Assembly: GCA_041166745.1 (NCBI GenBank)
Contig: JBEEGH010000009.1
Location: forward strand, 186,001-250,000
DNA: 64,000 nucleotides
Direction of reading: 5' to 3'
Origin: DASUCS01 sp041166745
GTDB lineage: Bacteria > Actinomycetota > Acidimicrobiia > Acidimicrobiales > JACDCH01
Each line of letters opens with the position of its first letter. Within the stretch, counting starts at the first letter, position 1. Shown here one piece after another: positions 10,417 through 19,381 of the stretch. The position numbers and the translations under genes were made by a program. The notes under the pieces were generated by a model. It was not told the DNA's origin. It was given only the letters and a program-made list of their open reading frames with translations, and searched no databases.

Positions 10417-12570
10417 ATGACCCGTCGACTGCTCGCGACCGAGGTCGAGGCGATCGTCAAGGGCGAACACCGAAACCCGCACGACTTTCTCGGCCACCAC
10501 GGCGGCATCGTCCGGGTCTGGCGCCCCGGTGCCGCGTCGGTGGTGATTGGCGGCGTCAAAGCCGAGAAGGTCCACGACATCGGCCTGTTCGAGGCGCGAG
10601 TGCCGGAATCGGTGATGGAGTACGAGGTCGAGGTTCACTACTCCGACGGCACGGTCATCACGATCGATGATCCGTACCGCCATTGGCCGACGCTCGGCGA
10701 GGTCGACATCTACCTCATCGGCGAAGGTCGGCACGAGCGGCTGTGGGAGGTGCTCGGCGCGCACTATCGGGTGCACGAAGGAAGCGCGGGCACCGCGTTC
10801 GCCGTGTGGGCACCCGCGGCCAAAGCGATTCGCGTCGTCGGCGATTTCAACTTGTGGGACGGCCGCGTGCACCCGATGCGGTCGATGGGCTCATCGGGCG
10901 TCTGGGAGTTGTTCGTTCCGGGCGTCGCGCCCGGCGCGCACTACAAGTTCGAGGTCATCGGCGCCGACGGGAAGTTGCGCCTGAAGGCCGACCCCATGGC
11001 GCAACTGGCGGAGACGCCGCCAGGCACCTCCTCGATCGTCACGATCTCCGAGCACGAGTGGGCCGACGGCGACTGGCTCGCGCATCGGGCGAGCATCGAC
11101 ACGATCAACCAGCGGATGTCGACGTACGAACTGCATCTGGGTTCGTGGCGGCACAAGCCCGAGGAGGGCGACCGTCCGCTCACGTATCTCGAGCTTGCCG
11201 AACAACTTCCCGAGTACGTTGCCGACCTCGGCTTCACCCACGTCGAGATGATGCCGGTGGCCGAGCATCCCTTTGGCGGCTCGTGGGGCTATCAAGTGTC
11301 GTCGTACTACGCCCCGACCTCTCGGTACGGATCACCCGACGACTTCCGCGTGCTCGTCGAAGCGCTGCACGAGCGCGGCATCGGCGTGATCGTCGACTGG
11401 GTGCCGGCCCACTTCCCGAAGGACGAATGGGCCCTCGCACGCTTCGACGGCACGGCGCTCTACGAACACGCAGACCCCCGACAGGGCGAGCATCCCGACT
11501 GGGGCACGCTCGTCTTCAACTTCGGGCGGCACGAGGTGCGCAACTTCCTGCTGGCCAACGCGCTCTATTGGGTGGAGGAGTTCCACATCGACGGCCTTCG
11601 CGTCGACGCGGTGGCATCGATGCTGTACCTCGACTACTCGCGTAAGGAAGGCGAGTGGTTGCCGAACGAGTTCGGTGGCCGCGAGAACCTCGAAGCGATC
11701 CACTTCCTGCAAGAGGTGAACACCGTTCTCTACGGCCGGTGCCCGGGCGTGCTCACGATCGCCGAGGAGTCGACTGCGTTCCCGGGCGTGTCACGACCGG
11801 TGCACCTCGGCGGCCTCGGCTTCGCGCACAAATGGAACATGGGCTGGATGCACGACACCCTTGCGTACTTCTCGCTCGATCCGATCCACCGGCGCTACCA
11901 CCACCACGACCTCACCTTCGGCTTGATGTACGCGTGGAGCGAGAACTTCGTGTTGCCGCTGAGTCACGACGAGGTCGTGCACTTGAAGGGCTCCCTGCTG
12001 CACAAGATGCCCGGCGACCGCTGGCAGCAGTTCGCCAACCTGCGATCGCTCTTCGGATGGATGTGGGCGCATCCCGGGAAGCAGCTGGTCTTCATGGGCG
12101 GTGAGTTCGCGCAAGAGCAGGAGTGGTCGGAGATGCGCAGCCTCGACTGGCACCTGCTGGACGATGGCCTGCACCGCGGCGTTCAGTCGCTGATGCGTTC
12201 GCTCAACGCGGTCGAAGCCGCTGAGCCGGCCTTGTACGCCTCCGACTTCATCCCAGACGGTTTCCGGTGGATCGACGCCAACGACACCGATCAGAGCGTG
12301 TACTCGTTCCTGCGCTTCGATGTGCACGGCAGCGCGCGGCCCATCGCATGTGTTGCCAACCTGACGCCGGTGCCGCGGCACGGCTACCGGCTGGGTCTAC
12401 CGATCGCCGGGCGCTGGACCGAGGTGCTGAACACCGACGCGTTGGAGTTCGGCGGTGGTGGTATCGGCAGCGGCGAGGTCTGGACCGACGGCGTGGCCTG
12501 GCACGGCCATCCGCAGTCCGTGGCGCTGACGCTTCCCCCGCTCGGCGTCGTCTGGCTCGCCCCTTCCTGA
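10417..12570 (+). CDS. glgB: 1,4-alpha-glucan branching enzyme
   Basis: A 717-residue GlgB that introduces alpha-1,6 branches. The N-terminal CBM48-type modules include NPHDFLGHH (residues about 18-26) and, in the second, FAVWAPAAKAIRVVGDFNLWDG. The GH13 barrel has nucleophile D397 (DGLRVDAVASMLYLDYSR) and acid/base E450 (LTIAEESTAFPGVS). The HKWNMGWMHDTL and LPLSHDEVVH segments are family hallmarks. I took the ATG at 10417, which gives MTRRLLATEVEAIVKGEHRNP, over upstream in-frame codons that would run into mak. It follows mak by 29 bp in the same operon. Confidence 0.95.
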   Translation: MTRRLLATEVEAIVKGEHRNPHDFLGHHGGIVRVWRPGAASVVIGGVKAEKVHDIGLFEARVPESVMEYEVEVHYSDGTVITIDDPYRHWPTLGEVDIYLIGEGRHERLWEVLGAHYRVHEGSAGTAFAVWAPAAKAIRVVGDFNLWDGRVHPMRSMGSSGVWELFVPGVAPGAHYKFEVIGADGKLRLKADPMAQLAETPPGTSSIVTISEHEWADGDWLAHRASIDTINQRMSTYELHLGSWRHKPEEGDRPLTYLELAEQLPEYVADLGFTHVEMMPVAEHPFGGSWGYQVSSYYAPTSRYGSPDDFRVLVEALHERGIGVIVDWVPAHFPKDEWALARFDGTALYEHADPRQGEHPDWGTLVFNFGRHEVRNFLLANALYWVEEFHIDGLRVDAVASMLYLDYSRKEGEWLPNEFGGRENLEAIHFLQEVNTVLYGRCPGVLTIAEESTAFPGVSRPVHLGGLGFAHKWNMGWMHDTLAYFSLDPIHRRYHHHDLTFGLMYAWSENFVLPLSHDEVVHLKGSLLHKMPGDRWQQFANLRSLFGWMWAHPGKQLVFMGGEFAQEQEWSEMRSLDWHLLDDGLHRGVQSLMRSLNAVEAAEPALYASDFIPDGFRWIDANDTDQSVYSFLRFDVHGSARPIACVANLTPVPRHGYRLGLPIAGRWTEVLNTDALEFGGGGIGSGEVWTDGVAWHGHPQSVALTLPPLGVVWLAPS

Positions 12571-12577
12571 TCCGAAA

Positions 12578-12631
12578 TTGCGCTGACTGACCACTCATGC
12601 GGTGGTTCGGCAGCGCCAGAACGATTGCGCC
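12578..12631. repeat. Palindromic dispersed repeat, copy 1
   Basis: A roughly 54-bp unit with nested inverted arms: GCGCTG...CAGCGC outside and ACCAC-TCATGCG-GTGGT inside. It aligns without gaps at about 75% identity to 38157-38210; shared blocks are TTGCG, TGACC, CTCAT, CGGTGGT, CAGCGC and AGAACGA. It occupies nearly all of the 77-bp gap between glgB and the GH57 gene, ending 16 nt before that gene's ATG, so its hairpin would sit in the mRNA leader of the GH57 gene. Confidence 0.6.
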
Positions 12632-12647
12632 GTAACCTCGTCGGCTG

Positions 12648-15005
12648 ATGGGAGACGTTCGCCTCGTCATTCACGGGCACTTCTACCAACCGCCGCGCGA
12701 GAACCCCTGGACCGAGGAGGTGGCGGCGGAGCCTTCCGCCGCACCGTTCCATGACTGGAACGAGCGCATCGCCGCCGAGTGCTATCGCCCGAACGGCTGG
12801 GCGCGCGTCCTCGACGAACACGGTCGTGTCACCGACATCGTCAACAACTACGGCCACCTGTCGTTCAACGTCGGCCCGACGCTCATGTCGTGGCTCGAAT
12901 CGCATTGCACGGACGTGTACGAGCGCATCCTGGAGGCCGACCGCGAGCACGGCGGCGCGATGGCGCAGGCGTACAACCACCCGATCCTGCCGTTGTCCAA
13001 CGAACGCGATGTCCGCACCCAGATTCGGTGGGGCATCGCCGATTTCGAGCACCGGTTCGGACGGCGCCCCGTCGGGCTGTGGCTGCCGGAGACCGCCGTC
13101 AACGACGATGTCCTGCGCATCCTCGTCGAGGAAGGCGTGCGCTTCACGATCCTGGCGCCGAACCAAGCCGTTGCGGTCCGCGCCCTCGACGCCGACGACG
13201 AAGACTGGATCGACGTCTCCGATGGGTCGATCGCCACTGGACCGCCCCATCGCTGGTTCCACCGCGATGATCGCGATCGCTTCATCGACCTCGTCTTCTA
13301 CGACGGGCCCATCTCGCACGATCTCGCGTTCGGCCTCACTGGCCTGTCGAGCTACGAGCTCGTACGGCGCGTGGTCGAGGCCGCGGGCGACGGCACGCCG
13401 GTCGTCGTCGCCACCGACGGCGAGACCTTCGGTCACCACCACAAGTTCGCCGATCGTGCCCTCGCGTACGCCTTCACACACGAGGCGTCGACCGCGGGTG
13501 TGCGCGTGCTCAACGCCGCCACGCTGGTTGAAGAAGTGCCGCCGACGCACGAGGTGCGCGTGCGCGAAAGTGCGTGGTCGTGCGCGCATGGCGTGCGTCG
13601 GTGGAAGGAAGACTGCGGCTGCAGCACGGGGGGTGAACCCGATTGGAACCAAGCGTGGCGGGCACCGCTTCGACAGGCGCTCGACGTCCTACGCGATCAC
13701 GCACTCGAAGTGTTCGATCGGCGCGGTTCCGCCGTGCTACGCGATCCGTGGTCCGCACGCGACGGCTACGTGCAGGTGATCCTCGGGCGCCGATCGATCG
13801 ACGAGTTCCTCGATGAGCACCGCGGCGACGAGCACGACGACGTCGTCGCGCTCACGTTGCTGGAGGCACAGCGCCACGCGCTACTGATGTACACCTCCTG
13901 CGGCTGGTTCTTCAACGATCTCGCCGGCATCGAGACCTTGCAAGTGCTGCGGTACGCGGCCCGGCTGATCGACCTGCTCGGCGAGATCGGGGAGCATTCG
14001 CCGGTCGACCGCTTCCTCGACGTGCTTGCCGAGGCCCACAGCAACGACCCGGACGAAGGCAACGGTCGCGAGATCTGGCATCGCCACGTCGACCCGACGC
14101 GCGTCGATGCCGAGCGCGTCGTGGCCCATCTCGCGCTCGTGCACGTGCTCGAGCGGCAGGAGCCGGCGGCAACCGTCGGTCCGTTCGACGTCGTCGACCA
14201 CGAAGGGGCCCTTGTCGAGCGTGGTCCGCTGGTCGGCGCGGGCGGCCGCGTCGGTTTGATGCACCGCCGCACGCGGCGGCGCACCGAGCACGTCTACGCC
14301 GCGATCCACATGGGCGGTCTCGAGGTGTTCGGGGCGACTCGGCCGCCTGACCCCGGTCGAGACGAGCAACTCTTCGCGGAGGTTGCAAACCTCGTCCGCT
14401 CCGGCGCGCGCGTGTCGACGGTGCTGCGCCTGCTGGCCGAAGGCGTCGGGCCGCACGAGTTCGGCCTCGACTCGGCGCTACCCGATGCCGCCGATCAGCT
14501 CGTGGCCAGCGCCGCCCGCCAACTCGGCGACCGCTTCGCCACGACGTACGAGCAGCTGTACGCCGATCATCGCCCGCGCCTCAATGCGCTGCTGACCGCC
14601 GGATACCCACTACCCCCTGAGCTGCGCGCCCCCGCCGAGTTCGCCCTGGCGCACCGGCTCGAGGACGAGATCGCCGGGATCGGCGACGACGCGAGCGCCG
14701 AGGCGGTGTCGTCGGCGCAGGAGATCGTCCGGGAGGCCCGTCAGGGCGGCTTCCAGCTGGCGTCGCCGCGAGCGGCGGCGCTCATGAGCCGGGCGCTGCT
14801 GACCGCCGTCGAGCGGGCCGTCGCCGATCCCCACGACGCCGGGGTCGATGCCGCCCTCGGCTGGCTTCGGCTCACCCGCGACCTGCGCATGTCGATCGAC
14901 GTGGACCGGGCCCAGGAGCTGGTCTTCGACGCGCTCCGGGACGGCGAGGGTGGCGAGTCGATGCGCCGCCTGGCTGATGCACTGGGGATCGCCCTACCCG
15001 GATAG
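12648..15005 (+). CDS. GH57-family glycoside hydrolase with DUF3536 C-terminal region
   Basis: A 785-residue protein starting with the GH57 motif VIHGHFYQPPRENPW. The likely catalytic residues are the nucleophile E148 in LWLPETAVND and the acid/base D257 in VVATDGETFGHHH. The C-terminal half (about 290-785) is the helical DUF3536-type extension found in actinobacterial members; it contains the CSTGG stretch and a region of repeated Ala/Leu-rich helices. GH57 enzymes act on alpha-glucans as amylases, 4-alpha-glucanotransferases or branching enzymes, and which of these applies cannot be read from the sequence. Its place directly after glgB supports a role in glycogen or maltodextrin remodelling. 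Confidence 0.82.
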   Translation: MGDVRLVIHGHFYQPPRENPWTEEVAAEPSAAPFHDWNERIAAECYRPNGWARVLDEHGRVTDIVNNYGHLSFNVGPTLMSWLESHCTDVYERILEADREHGGAMAQAYNHPILPLSNERDVRTQIRWGIADFEHRFGRRPVGLWLPETAVNDDVLRILVEEGVRFTILAPNQAVAVRALDADDEDWIDVSDGSIATGPPHRWFHRDDRDRFIDLVFYDGPISHDLAFGLTGLSSYELVRRVVEAAGDGTPVVVATDGETFGHHHKFADRALAYAFTHEASTAGVRVLNAATLVEEVPPTHEVRVRESAWSCAHGVRRWKEDCGCSTGGEPDWNQAWRAPLRQALDVLRDHALEVFDRRGSAVLRDPWSARDGYVQVILGRRSIDEFLDEHRGDEHDDVVALTLLEAQRHALLMYTSCGWFFNDLAGIETLQVLRYAARLIDLLGEIGEHSPVDRFLDVLAEAHSNDPDEGNGREIWHRHVDPTRVDAERVVAHLALVHVLERQEPAATVGPFDVVDHEGALVERGPLVGAGGRVGLMHRRTRRRTEHVYAAIHMGGLEVFGATRPPDPGRDEQLFAEVANLVRSGARVSTVLRLLAEGVGPHEFGLDSALPDAADQLVASAARQLGDRFATTYEQLYADHRPRLNALLTAGYPLPPELRAPAEFALAHRLEDEIAGIGDDASAEAVSSAQEIVREARQGGFQLASPRAAALMSRALLTAVERAVADPHDAGVDAALGWLRLTRDLRMSIDVDRAQELVFDALRDGEGGESMRRLADALGIALPG

Positions 15006-15098
15006 GCCACGCAGCCCGCCGTCTGCCGCCGGCCGCCCGCCCGCCACCTGCCCTGGTGAGGCCGTCGGCTGCGCCGACGTCGATAGCCTGCTCGGCTC

Positions 15099-15956
15099 AT
15101 GGCCGCCGCGATCCAGACGTGTTACCGACATTCGGATCGGCGGGCCGGCGTCACGTGCCAGCGTTGTGATCGCCCGATCTGCCCGCAGTGCATGAGCGTG
15201 GCGTCCGTGGGCTTTCACTGCCCCGAGTGCTCGAAGCAGGGCAAGCAGCGGGTCTACACGGCGAGCACGATCATGGGCGGCGGGTCGTCGCCGATCGTGA
15301 CGCAAGTGCTCATCGGCATCAACGTCGCCGTGTACCTGATAGGGCTCGGCAAGACCTTCTTCACCATCGATTACGGGGTGCTCGGGAGCGCGCAGATCCA
15401 GCTGCCAACTGGCCAGATCGTCACGCTGCCCGGTTTCGGTGTCGCTCACGGCGAGTGGTACCGCCTCGTCACCGGCGGCTTCCTGCACGCAAACATCCTT
15501 CACATCGCCATGAACATGTTCGGCCTGTGGATCCTCGGGTCGCAGCTCGAGGCGGCCGTCGGACGGTTGCGCTTCGCGGTCGTGTACGGATCCGCACTGC
15601 TCGCGGGGTCGTTCGGGGTGATGCTCCTGAGCCCGCACGAACCGACGGTCGGAGCGTCCGGGGCGATCTTCGGGTTGCTCGGCTTGGCGCTCGCCGCGCA
15701 ACGGTCGCAGGGCATCAACATCATGCAGAGCGGGCTCGGCGGCATCTTGCTGATCAACCTCGCGTTCACGTTCGGAGTGAGCGGGATCTCGATCGGCGGC
15801 CACATCGGCGGCTTGATCGGCGGCTATCTGTGTGGCGCGGTGTTGTACGAGCTCGGTCCACGGCTGCGAAACGCCACCTTGACCGTGGCGTTGTGCGGCG
15901 CGATCGGTGTGCTCTGTTTCGTGGGCGGAATCGTCGCCGCGGGTGCGTCCGCCTAG
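15099..15956 (+). CDS. Rhomboid-family intramembrane serine protease with N-terminal zinc-binding B-box-like domain
   Basis: A 285-residue protein. Residues 8-45 carry a Cys/His cluster (CYRHSDR, CQRCDRPICPQC, FHCPEC) like the B-box zinc finger found before many actinobacterial rhomboids. Six to seven membrane helices follow. The active-site serine is S187 in GASGAIFG and the catalytic histidine is H235 in GGHIGGLIGG; HANILHIAMNMFGLWILG is the conserved HxxxN helix. It cleaves transmembrane substrates within the bilayer; the substrate is unknown. The 3' end overlaps the convergent SRPBCC gene by four bases. Confidence 0.9.
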   Translation: MAAAIQTCYRHSDRRAGVTCQRCDRPICPQCMSVASVGFHCPECSKQGKQRVYTASTIMGGGSSPIVTQVLIGINVAVYLIGLGKTFFTIDYGVLGSAQIQLPTGQIVTLPGFGVAHGEWYRLVTGGFLHANILHIAMNMFGLWILGSQLEAAVGRLRFAVVYGSALLAGSFGVMLLSPHEPTVGASGAIFGLLGLALAAQRSQGINIMQSGLGGILLINLAFTFGVSGISIGGHIGGLIGGYLCGAVLYELGPRLRNATLTVALCGAIGVLCFVGGIVAAGASA

Positions 15957-16414
15957 CCCGAACTCGAGCATGCGGACTCGCGCTCGACGAGGGCCTTCAG
16001 GTGCGTCAGATTCTTGCGCCACACGCGCCGCAGGATGAACGCCAAGGGGACCGCGGTGATCGGGCCGCCGAGACGCCACGGCACGACGAGGCGCTCGTCC
16101 CAGGTGAACCGGGTGCGGCCGCCTCGCTGCCGGCGCAGCGTGAATCGGCCGCTGCCCTTGACGAGGCCTTCGTGGCGGACACCCATGACCTTGTCGGGCT
16201 TCCACTCGGTGATCGTCATCCGATCGACGAGCGAGAACGGTCCGACCTTCGTGTCGCAGTCGAACGTGGTGCCCACGCCCTGCCGCCGAGCGGTCGTGAA
16301 GCGGATCGCGACGGCGTCGTCCATCCAGTCCACATGCGTGCTGATGTCGGAGATCGCCGCCCACACGGCCTTTGGTGGCACGGAAATCGTGGTTGCGACG
16401 CGGATCCGGGCCAT
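15953..16414 (-). CDS. SRPBCC-family (polyketide cyclase/START-like) protein
   Basis: A 153-residue single-domain protein beginning MARIRVATTISVPPKAVWAA, the standard start of SRPBCC helix-grip proteins that bind hydrophobic ligands. VWAAISDISTHVDWMDD and the later TRFTWDERLVVPWRLGG fit the family. The C-terminus ends in a basic helix (RRVWRKNLTHLKALVERE). The ATG at 16414 is preferred to upstream in-frame codons, which lie in the divergent promoter region. The ligand is not predictable. Confidence 0.8.
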   Translation of the reverse strand: MARIRVATTISVPPKAVWAAISDISTHVDWMDDAVAIRFTTARRQGVGTTFDCDTKVGPFSLVDRMTITEWKPDKVMGVRHEGLVKGSGRFTLRRQRGGRTRFTWDERLVVPWRLGGPITAVPLAFILRRVWRKNLTHLKALVERESACSSSG

Positions 16415-16448
16415 TTCAGTGTCATACCCCTTCGGCAGTATGTGGCTC

Positions 16449-16646
16449 ATGAGCGAGACCAACGACATCCACGAGTGCCAAGGCGTCTCGATCGAGCACG
16501 CCGACCTCTCCACCGAGTGCATGGACTTCACGTGCGACCTGGCCCATGAGCTCCACAGCTTTCATGTGGCCTGCACCGAGCTGCACCCTCCGTGCCCCTG
16601 CATCCCCGAGGAGCACCTCCCTCCGGCGCTGCTCGTCGCGGCGTAG
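16449..16646 (+). CDS. Small Cys-rich hypothetical protein
   Basis: A possible 65-residue acidic protein beginning MSETNDIHECQG, with six cysteines (HEC, TEC, FTC, VAC, PPCPC) and several His and Glu residues, suggesting metal binding or a redox role. An ATG nine bases upstream (16440) is in the same frame. I do not recognise a family. It would fill the gap between the divergent SRPBCC gene and galT, where there is otherwise no gene. The cysteine spacing and absence of rare-residue runs argue for a real protein, but it could be a chance frame. Confidence 0.4.
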   Translation: MSETNDIHECQGVSIEHADLSTECMDFTCDLAHELHSFHVACTELHPPCPCIPEEHLPPALLVAA

Positions 16647-16660
16647 CGGCTGAGCCGGGA

Positions 16661-17683
16661 TCAGTCGCTGGCGGTGAGCTGCTGGGCGGCCAGCTCGGGC
16701 GACACGATGTTGATGAGCACGCCGGTGCCCTGCTCGAAACCGGCGATGCTCGTGACGCGAGGGATCACGTGCGCATGCCAGTGGAAGTGCTCGTCGTGCT
16801 GATGGTGGGGTGCGGTGTGGAACACGACGTTGTAGGCCACGTCGCCGACCGTTCGGCGTAGACGAACGAGCACGTCGCGCAACGCTCGCCCGACGGCCAC
16901 GACGTCTTGCGGCGTCGCCCGCGCAAGATGGGTTTCGTGCGTCTTCGACACGGCGAGCATCTCGAACGGACTGCCGCTCCAGAACGGGCACACCACCACG
17001 ACGCGCTCGTCCTCGTGCACGACGCGGTGACCGGCGGACACCTCGGCGTCGGCCATGGTGCACAGCAGGCACGATCCTTCGAAGCGCACGAAGCCCGACC
17101 GCTCCTCGGCGAGCTCGCCGGGTACGAACGGGATGCCGAGCAATTGACCGTGCGGGTGAGCGATCGATGCCCCCGCCTCTCGTCCGTGGTTCACGATCGC
17201 CTGCGTGTAGCGCACGTTCGCGTGACGCGCGTGCTCCTCCATGCGGTCGCGGACCGCGGCCATCACGAGCCCGGCGGCGCGGTCGTCCAAGTCGGCGAAG
17301 CTGCCGCCGTGGTCGGGGGAGAGGACGAGCACCTCATGGATGCCGCTGGCCGACGCTTGGGTGAAGACCGGTCCGAGGTTGCTGACGGTCATGGGCTCGT
17401 CGCCCGAGAAGGCGGGATACAGGTTCGGCACGACCCGCACCTGCCACTGACCCCCGGGGCCATAGGTCTCCAGCGCCGGCGGGGTGGACTCCTCGTTGCC
17501 CGGGCAGAACGGGCACGGCCGGCCTGGGTCGGCCTCGACGGCGAGCAGCCGGGGAGCGAAGTCGCCGGGTCGAGACGAGCGCTCTGCAGCGATCGTCACC
17601 CAGCGGCCGGTAAGTGGATTGAGCCGAAGCTGGCTCAACGGCGTGATCCTGGGAGCACGAGAGGGCAATCTATGCCGAGTCAT
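16661..17683 (-). CDS. galT: Galactose-1-phosphate uridylyltransferase-like protein (GalT family)
   Basis: A 340-residue member of the GalT branch of the HIT superfamily. The N-terminus has LRLNPLTGRWVTIAAERSSRP and the zinc-ligand pair CPFCPGNEEST. The nucleophilic motif is IAHPHGQLLG with H176 and H178, and a second histidine cluster HFHWHAHVIPR lies near the C-terminus. GalT swaps UMP between UDP-glucose and galactose-1-phosphate in the Leloir pathway; some relatives act as ADP-glucose phosphorylases, so the nucleotide sugar is uncertain. No galK or galE is nearby. Its start overlaps the end of the upstream methyltransferase gene by 14 bp. Confidence 0.82.
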   Translation of the reverse strand: MTRHRLPSRAPRITPLSQLRLNPLTGRWVTIAAERSSRPGDFAPRLLAVEADPGRPCPFCPGNEESTPPALETYGPGGQWQVRVVPNLYPAFSGDEPMTVSNLGPVFTQASASGIHEVLVLSPDHGGSFADLDDRAAGLVMAAVRDRMEEHARHANVRYTQAIVNHGREAGASIAHPHGQLLGIPFVPGELAEERSGFVRFEGSCLLCTMADAEVSAGHRVVHEDERVVVVCPFWSGSPFEMLAVSKTHETHLARATPQDVVAVGRALRDVLVRLRRTVGDVAYNVVFHTAPHHQHDEHFHWHAHVIPRVTSIAGFEQGTGVLINIVSPELAAQQLTASD

Positions 17684-18428
17684 ACACGGATACGTGCACG
17701 TTGGCACTCTCGGTGAATGGCGTGCCCTTCCAATCGCTCCAGCGCTCGACCAGCCGGAGTCCGGCAGCTGCCGCCAGGGCATCGAGCTCGTCGGGTGCGG
17801 CGTAGCGAATGACCAGCGGGCGCATGCGGATGCCCGACTCGCTCAACTCGATGAACTGGCTCGTCACGGACTGCTCCGACGGGTCGTGACGGGTGGCGGT
17901 GAGGATCACGTGGTCGAGCGCGACAGTGCGCGCCTCGACCACATTGGTGGGCTGTTCGACCGCGGGAACGAACGCCTCGAGCACGAACAGGCCGCCGGGT
18001 GCCAACACGTCGTGGACGCGCCGCAGACATCGCTGCTGCGCGTCGGCAGTCGTGAGGAGGAAGAACGTGTTCACCGCTACGAACACGAGCCCGAACTGTG
18101 GTGCCTCGTCGGGAGTCACGGTCGACAGGTCCAGCGCGGCCATGTCGCCGACCGCCACCGGGATGTCCGCGCCTCCCGCCTTGTTCGTCATGCGGTCGAC
18201 CATGGCCTGCGACGTGTCGATCCCCCACACCTCGAAGCCCCGCGCCGCCAACGGAAGCGCCAGTCGTCCGCTCCCGATACCGAGCTCGAGCACGCGGGCG
18301 CTGTTCGCCCGATCGGCCAGCGCGGCGAGCACTTCCACGCAGTCGTCGGTGTCGGAGAGGTCGCCGTACCACTGGTCGTAGATGTCGGCGATCGCATCGC
18401 CGTAGCTCGCCGGCCCGTAACCCTCCAT
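17670..18428 (-). CDS. Class I SAM-dependent methyltransferase
   Basis: A 252-residue protein with the Rossmann methyltransferase motif I as VLELGIGSGRLALPLA, motif II-like VWGIDTSQAMVDRM, and the later VLAPGGLFVLEAFVP loop. YDQWYGDLSDTDD before the domain is typical of small-molecule methyltransferases of this type. The substrate is not predictable. The ATG at 18428 gives MEGYGPASYGDAIA; an upstream GTG in frame at 18488 would run into the divergent gene. It is probably co-transcribed with galT. Confidence 0.8.
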   Translation of the reverse strand: MEGYGPASYGDAIADIYDQWYGDLSDTDDCVEVLAALADRANSARVLELGIGSGRLALPLAARGFEVWGIDTSQAMVDRMTNKAGGADIPVAVGDMAALDLSTVTPDEAPQFGLVFVAVNTFFLLTTADAQQRCLRRVHDVLAPGGLFVLEAFVPAVEQPTNVVEARTVALDHVILTATRHDPSEQSVTSQFIELSESGIRMRPLVIRYAAPDELDALAAAAGLRLVERWSDWKGTPFTESANVHVSVYDSA

Positions 18429-18466
18429 ACCCAGATGGTGGCAGGGACCGCGTACCCTCGTCGCTC

Positions 18467-19381
18467 GTGACGGATCCTTGGCTGGCACCCGATGCGCGCC
18501 CGCCAGAGCCCCGCTCCTCGCCGAGTCCTGTTCGGGCCGCCGAGGCCGACTCCACCCCGCATCCGGACGTTCCCTCGCCGATGCCGCTCCGGCCGATGAC
18601 CGTGGCCGACATCCTCGACGGCGGCATCGCCGTGATCAAGGTGGCGCCGCGCTCGGTCTTCGTGATCGCGGCCACGTTCGTGCTCCCGTTGGAACTGGTT
18701 ACAGCGTGGGTGCAGCGCGACTCGCTCGCAGACCGTGGGCTCGCTGGGGCATTCTCGGCGGCGCTGTCGTCGACCGGCTCGTCGAACTCCGGCTTCACCG
18801 CGGCCAGCGTGGTGTTGCTCGTCGCATCCGGGCTGGTGTTGTCGCTCATCTCGGGGGCCGTCGCCCACCTGATGAGCGCTTGGTATGCCAACGCGTCGCC
18901 CACCGCGGGCGATGCGATCAAGGCATCACTTCGTCGTGCGCCAGCGCTCGTCGTCGCGTGGTTCATCGTGCATCTCGTCGAAGTCCCGGCGACCCTCTTT
19001 CTTTTGGTGCCGGTGCTCTTCGTGATGCCGTTTTTCTTTCTGACCGTCCCGGCGATGGTGATCGAGGGTTTGGGACCCTGGGCCGGTGTGCGCAGGGCCT
19101 GGCGCCTCGGCCAGGGGCGGTACGGAGCCGGTGTGGGCGCTGCAGGGCTCATCGCTCTCGTCTCGACGTTGCTCACCGTTGCGCTGTCGGGTCTCGGCCT
19201 GGCCTTCAGCTTCTTCTCCTTCGGGTGGATCATCGACGTCATGTGCCGCGCCGCGAGCTCCCTCGTGACCGAGCCGTTCGTGGCCGCCGCAACGACGCTC
19301 GCCTACTTCGACCGTCGCATCCGCGCCGAAGGCCTCGACCTCGAGCTCGACATCGCCGAGCACTTCGACCGTGTGGGCTGA
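18467..19381 (+). CDS. Multi-pass membrane protein heading the DUF4129-MoxR cluster
   Basis: A 304-residue protein with a Pro-rich cytoplasmic N-terminus (about residues 1-40) followed by MTVADILDGGIAVIKVAPR and about six hydrophobic segments. The conserved start of the membrane part and the WxxxRRAW-like stretch GPWAGVRRAWRLGQGRYG resemble actinobacterial proteins annotated with a glycerophosphodiester phosphodiesterase-like membrane domain (a domain name, not a proven activity). The start is GTG at 18467, 38 bp from the divergent methyltransferase. It overlaps the following DUF4129 gene by 11 bp. Confidence 0.7.
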   Translation: MTDPWLAPDARPPEPRSSPSPVRAAEADSTPHPDVPSPMPLRPMTVADILDGGIAVIKVAPRSVFVIAATFVLPLELVTAWVQRDSLADRGLAGAFSAALSSTGSSNSGFTAASVVLLVASGLVLSLISGAVAHLMSAWYANASPTAGDAIKASLRRAPALVVAWFIVHLVEVPATLFLLVPVLFVMPFFFLTVPAMVIEGLGPWAGVRRAWRLGQGRYGAGVGAAGLIALVSTLLTVALSGLGLAFSFFSFGWIIDVMCRAASSLVTEPFVAAATTLAYFDRRIRAEGLDLELDIAEHFDRVG

